Of a stretch of DNA of 5,273 nucleotides, positions 5,117 to 5,273 are shown one piece after another. Each line of letters starts with the position of its first letter. Position 1 is the stretch's first letter. Both the position numbers and the translations under genes were made by a program. Under the pieces are notes generated by a model that did no database searches, was not told where the DNA came from, and saw only the letters and a program-made list of their open reading frames with translations. Source of the stretch: an uncultured Lachnospiraceae bacterium (lineage in GTDB: Bacteria; Bacillota; Clostridia; Lachnospirales; Lachnospiraceae). The DNA is taken from assembly GCA_910577765.1 (NCBI GenBank), contig CAJTOV010000205.1:1-5273 (forward strand). Direction: 5' to 3'.

Positions 5117-5273
5117 TTACGCGTCCGGGTTGGCAGCGGAAATCTTCTCGTACAGCGCCTTCTGGCTGTCGGTGAGAACTGCCAGCACTCCGGCGGTCAT
5201 GGCCTCTGCAAATTCGCTCTGGTCCACATCCACAAACTCCATGCCCTCGTCGGTCAGGGTCTTCTCAAGCTCT
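5117..5273 (-). CDS. dctP: TRAP transporter substrate-binding protein DctP, C-terminal end (right copy, partial)
   Basis: This reads in from the right edge on the - strand to a TAA at 5119-5117 and gives 51 residues. They differ from the left copy at only five positions, all in the first half (for example LESKLTEE against LEKTLTDE, and QAQF against QSEF). The last 31 residues, ending ISAANPDA, are identical. It heads the second P-Q-M operon, with dctQ 189 bases downstream. The ligand-binding part is outside the window, so whether the two systems differ in substrate cannot be judged here. Confidence 0.8.
   Translation of the reverse strand, partial: ELEKTLTDEGMEFVDVDQSEFAEAMTAGVLAVLTDSQKALYEKISAANPDA

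Larger units (their letters stand above)
3083..5273 (-). repeat. Right arm of the large inverted repeat (duplicated TRAP operon)
   Basis: This arm is the reverse-oriented counterpart of 1-2107, with the same gene order, near-identical proteins and matching intercistronic hairpins. It is longer mainly because of about 77 extra bases between dctP and dctQ (about 4976-5054). Similarity with the left arm ends a few bases beyond the hairpin, at about 3076-3083, and continues outward past the window edge. Confidence 0.9.

Noticed and set aside
1..5273. Assembly artefact creating a false inverted repeat
   Set aside because: The arms differ at many sites, mostly synonymous within intact reading frames, and differ by a 77-base segment and in stop codons. 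An artefact would give near-identical arms.

Overview
The window is a near-symmetric inverted duplication of a TRAP (tripartite ATP-independent periplasmic) transporter operon. A left dctP-dctQ-dctM cassette runs on the + strand (1-2056) and a right cassette runs on the - strand (5273-3135), so the two dctM genes converge tail to tail. Both dctP genes are cut by the window edges, leaving only the last 51 residues of each. Counting by eye, the two DctM proteins differ at 24 of 426 positions (about 94% identical), the DctQ proteins at 18 of 168 (about 89%) and the DctP tails at 5 of 51 (about 90%). Many changes in the DNA are synonymous. This fits an old duplication kept under protein-level selection, not a recent copy or an assembly echo.

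Between the arms lies a spacer of about 1 kb (2108-3082) holding a single + strand gene (2274-2990). It encodes a 238-residue membrane-anchored protein that I read as a degenerate NERD-domain (nuclease-related domain) protein. The fold landmarks are present, but the D...E-x-K residues expected for the active site read as S, Y and L. The gene has its own apparent extended -10 promoter, a palindrome over the start point, a long leader hairpin, and a 20-bp-stem terminator that can also serve the convergent right-hand operon.

The non-coding parts of the duplication are also informative. Two hairpins between dctP and dctQ, and one hairpin just after dctM, are found in both copies. Where the copies differ within the two dctP-dctQ stems, pairing is kept (G-C against G-U, or an added pair). 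The right copy also carries about 77 extra bases between dctP and dctQ, made of three consecutive imperfect palindromes, which looks like an inserted REP-type element.

In each operon DctP would bind substrate in the periplasm, and DctQ and DctM would form the membrane complex that imports it using a Na+ or H+ gradient. The substrate cannot be told, because the ligand-binding part of DctP lies outside the window. Base composition is moderately GC-rich (mid-fifties percent by eye), ribosome binding sites are strong (AAGGAG), and near-identical TRAP systems are duplicated. A bacterium rich in TRAP transporters is likely, and an anaerobe of the Negativicutes (for example the Acidaminococcaceae) is a low-confidence guess.
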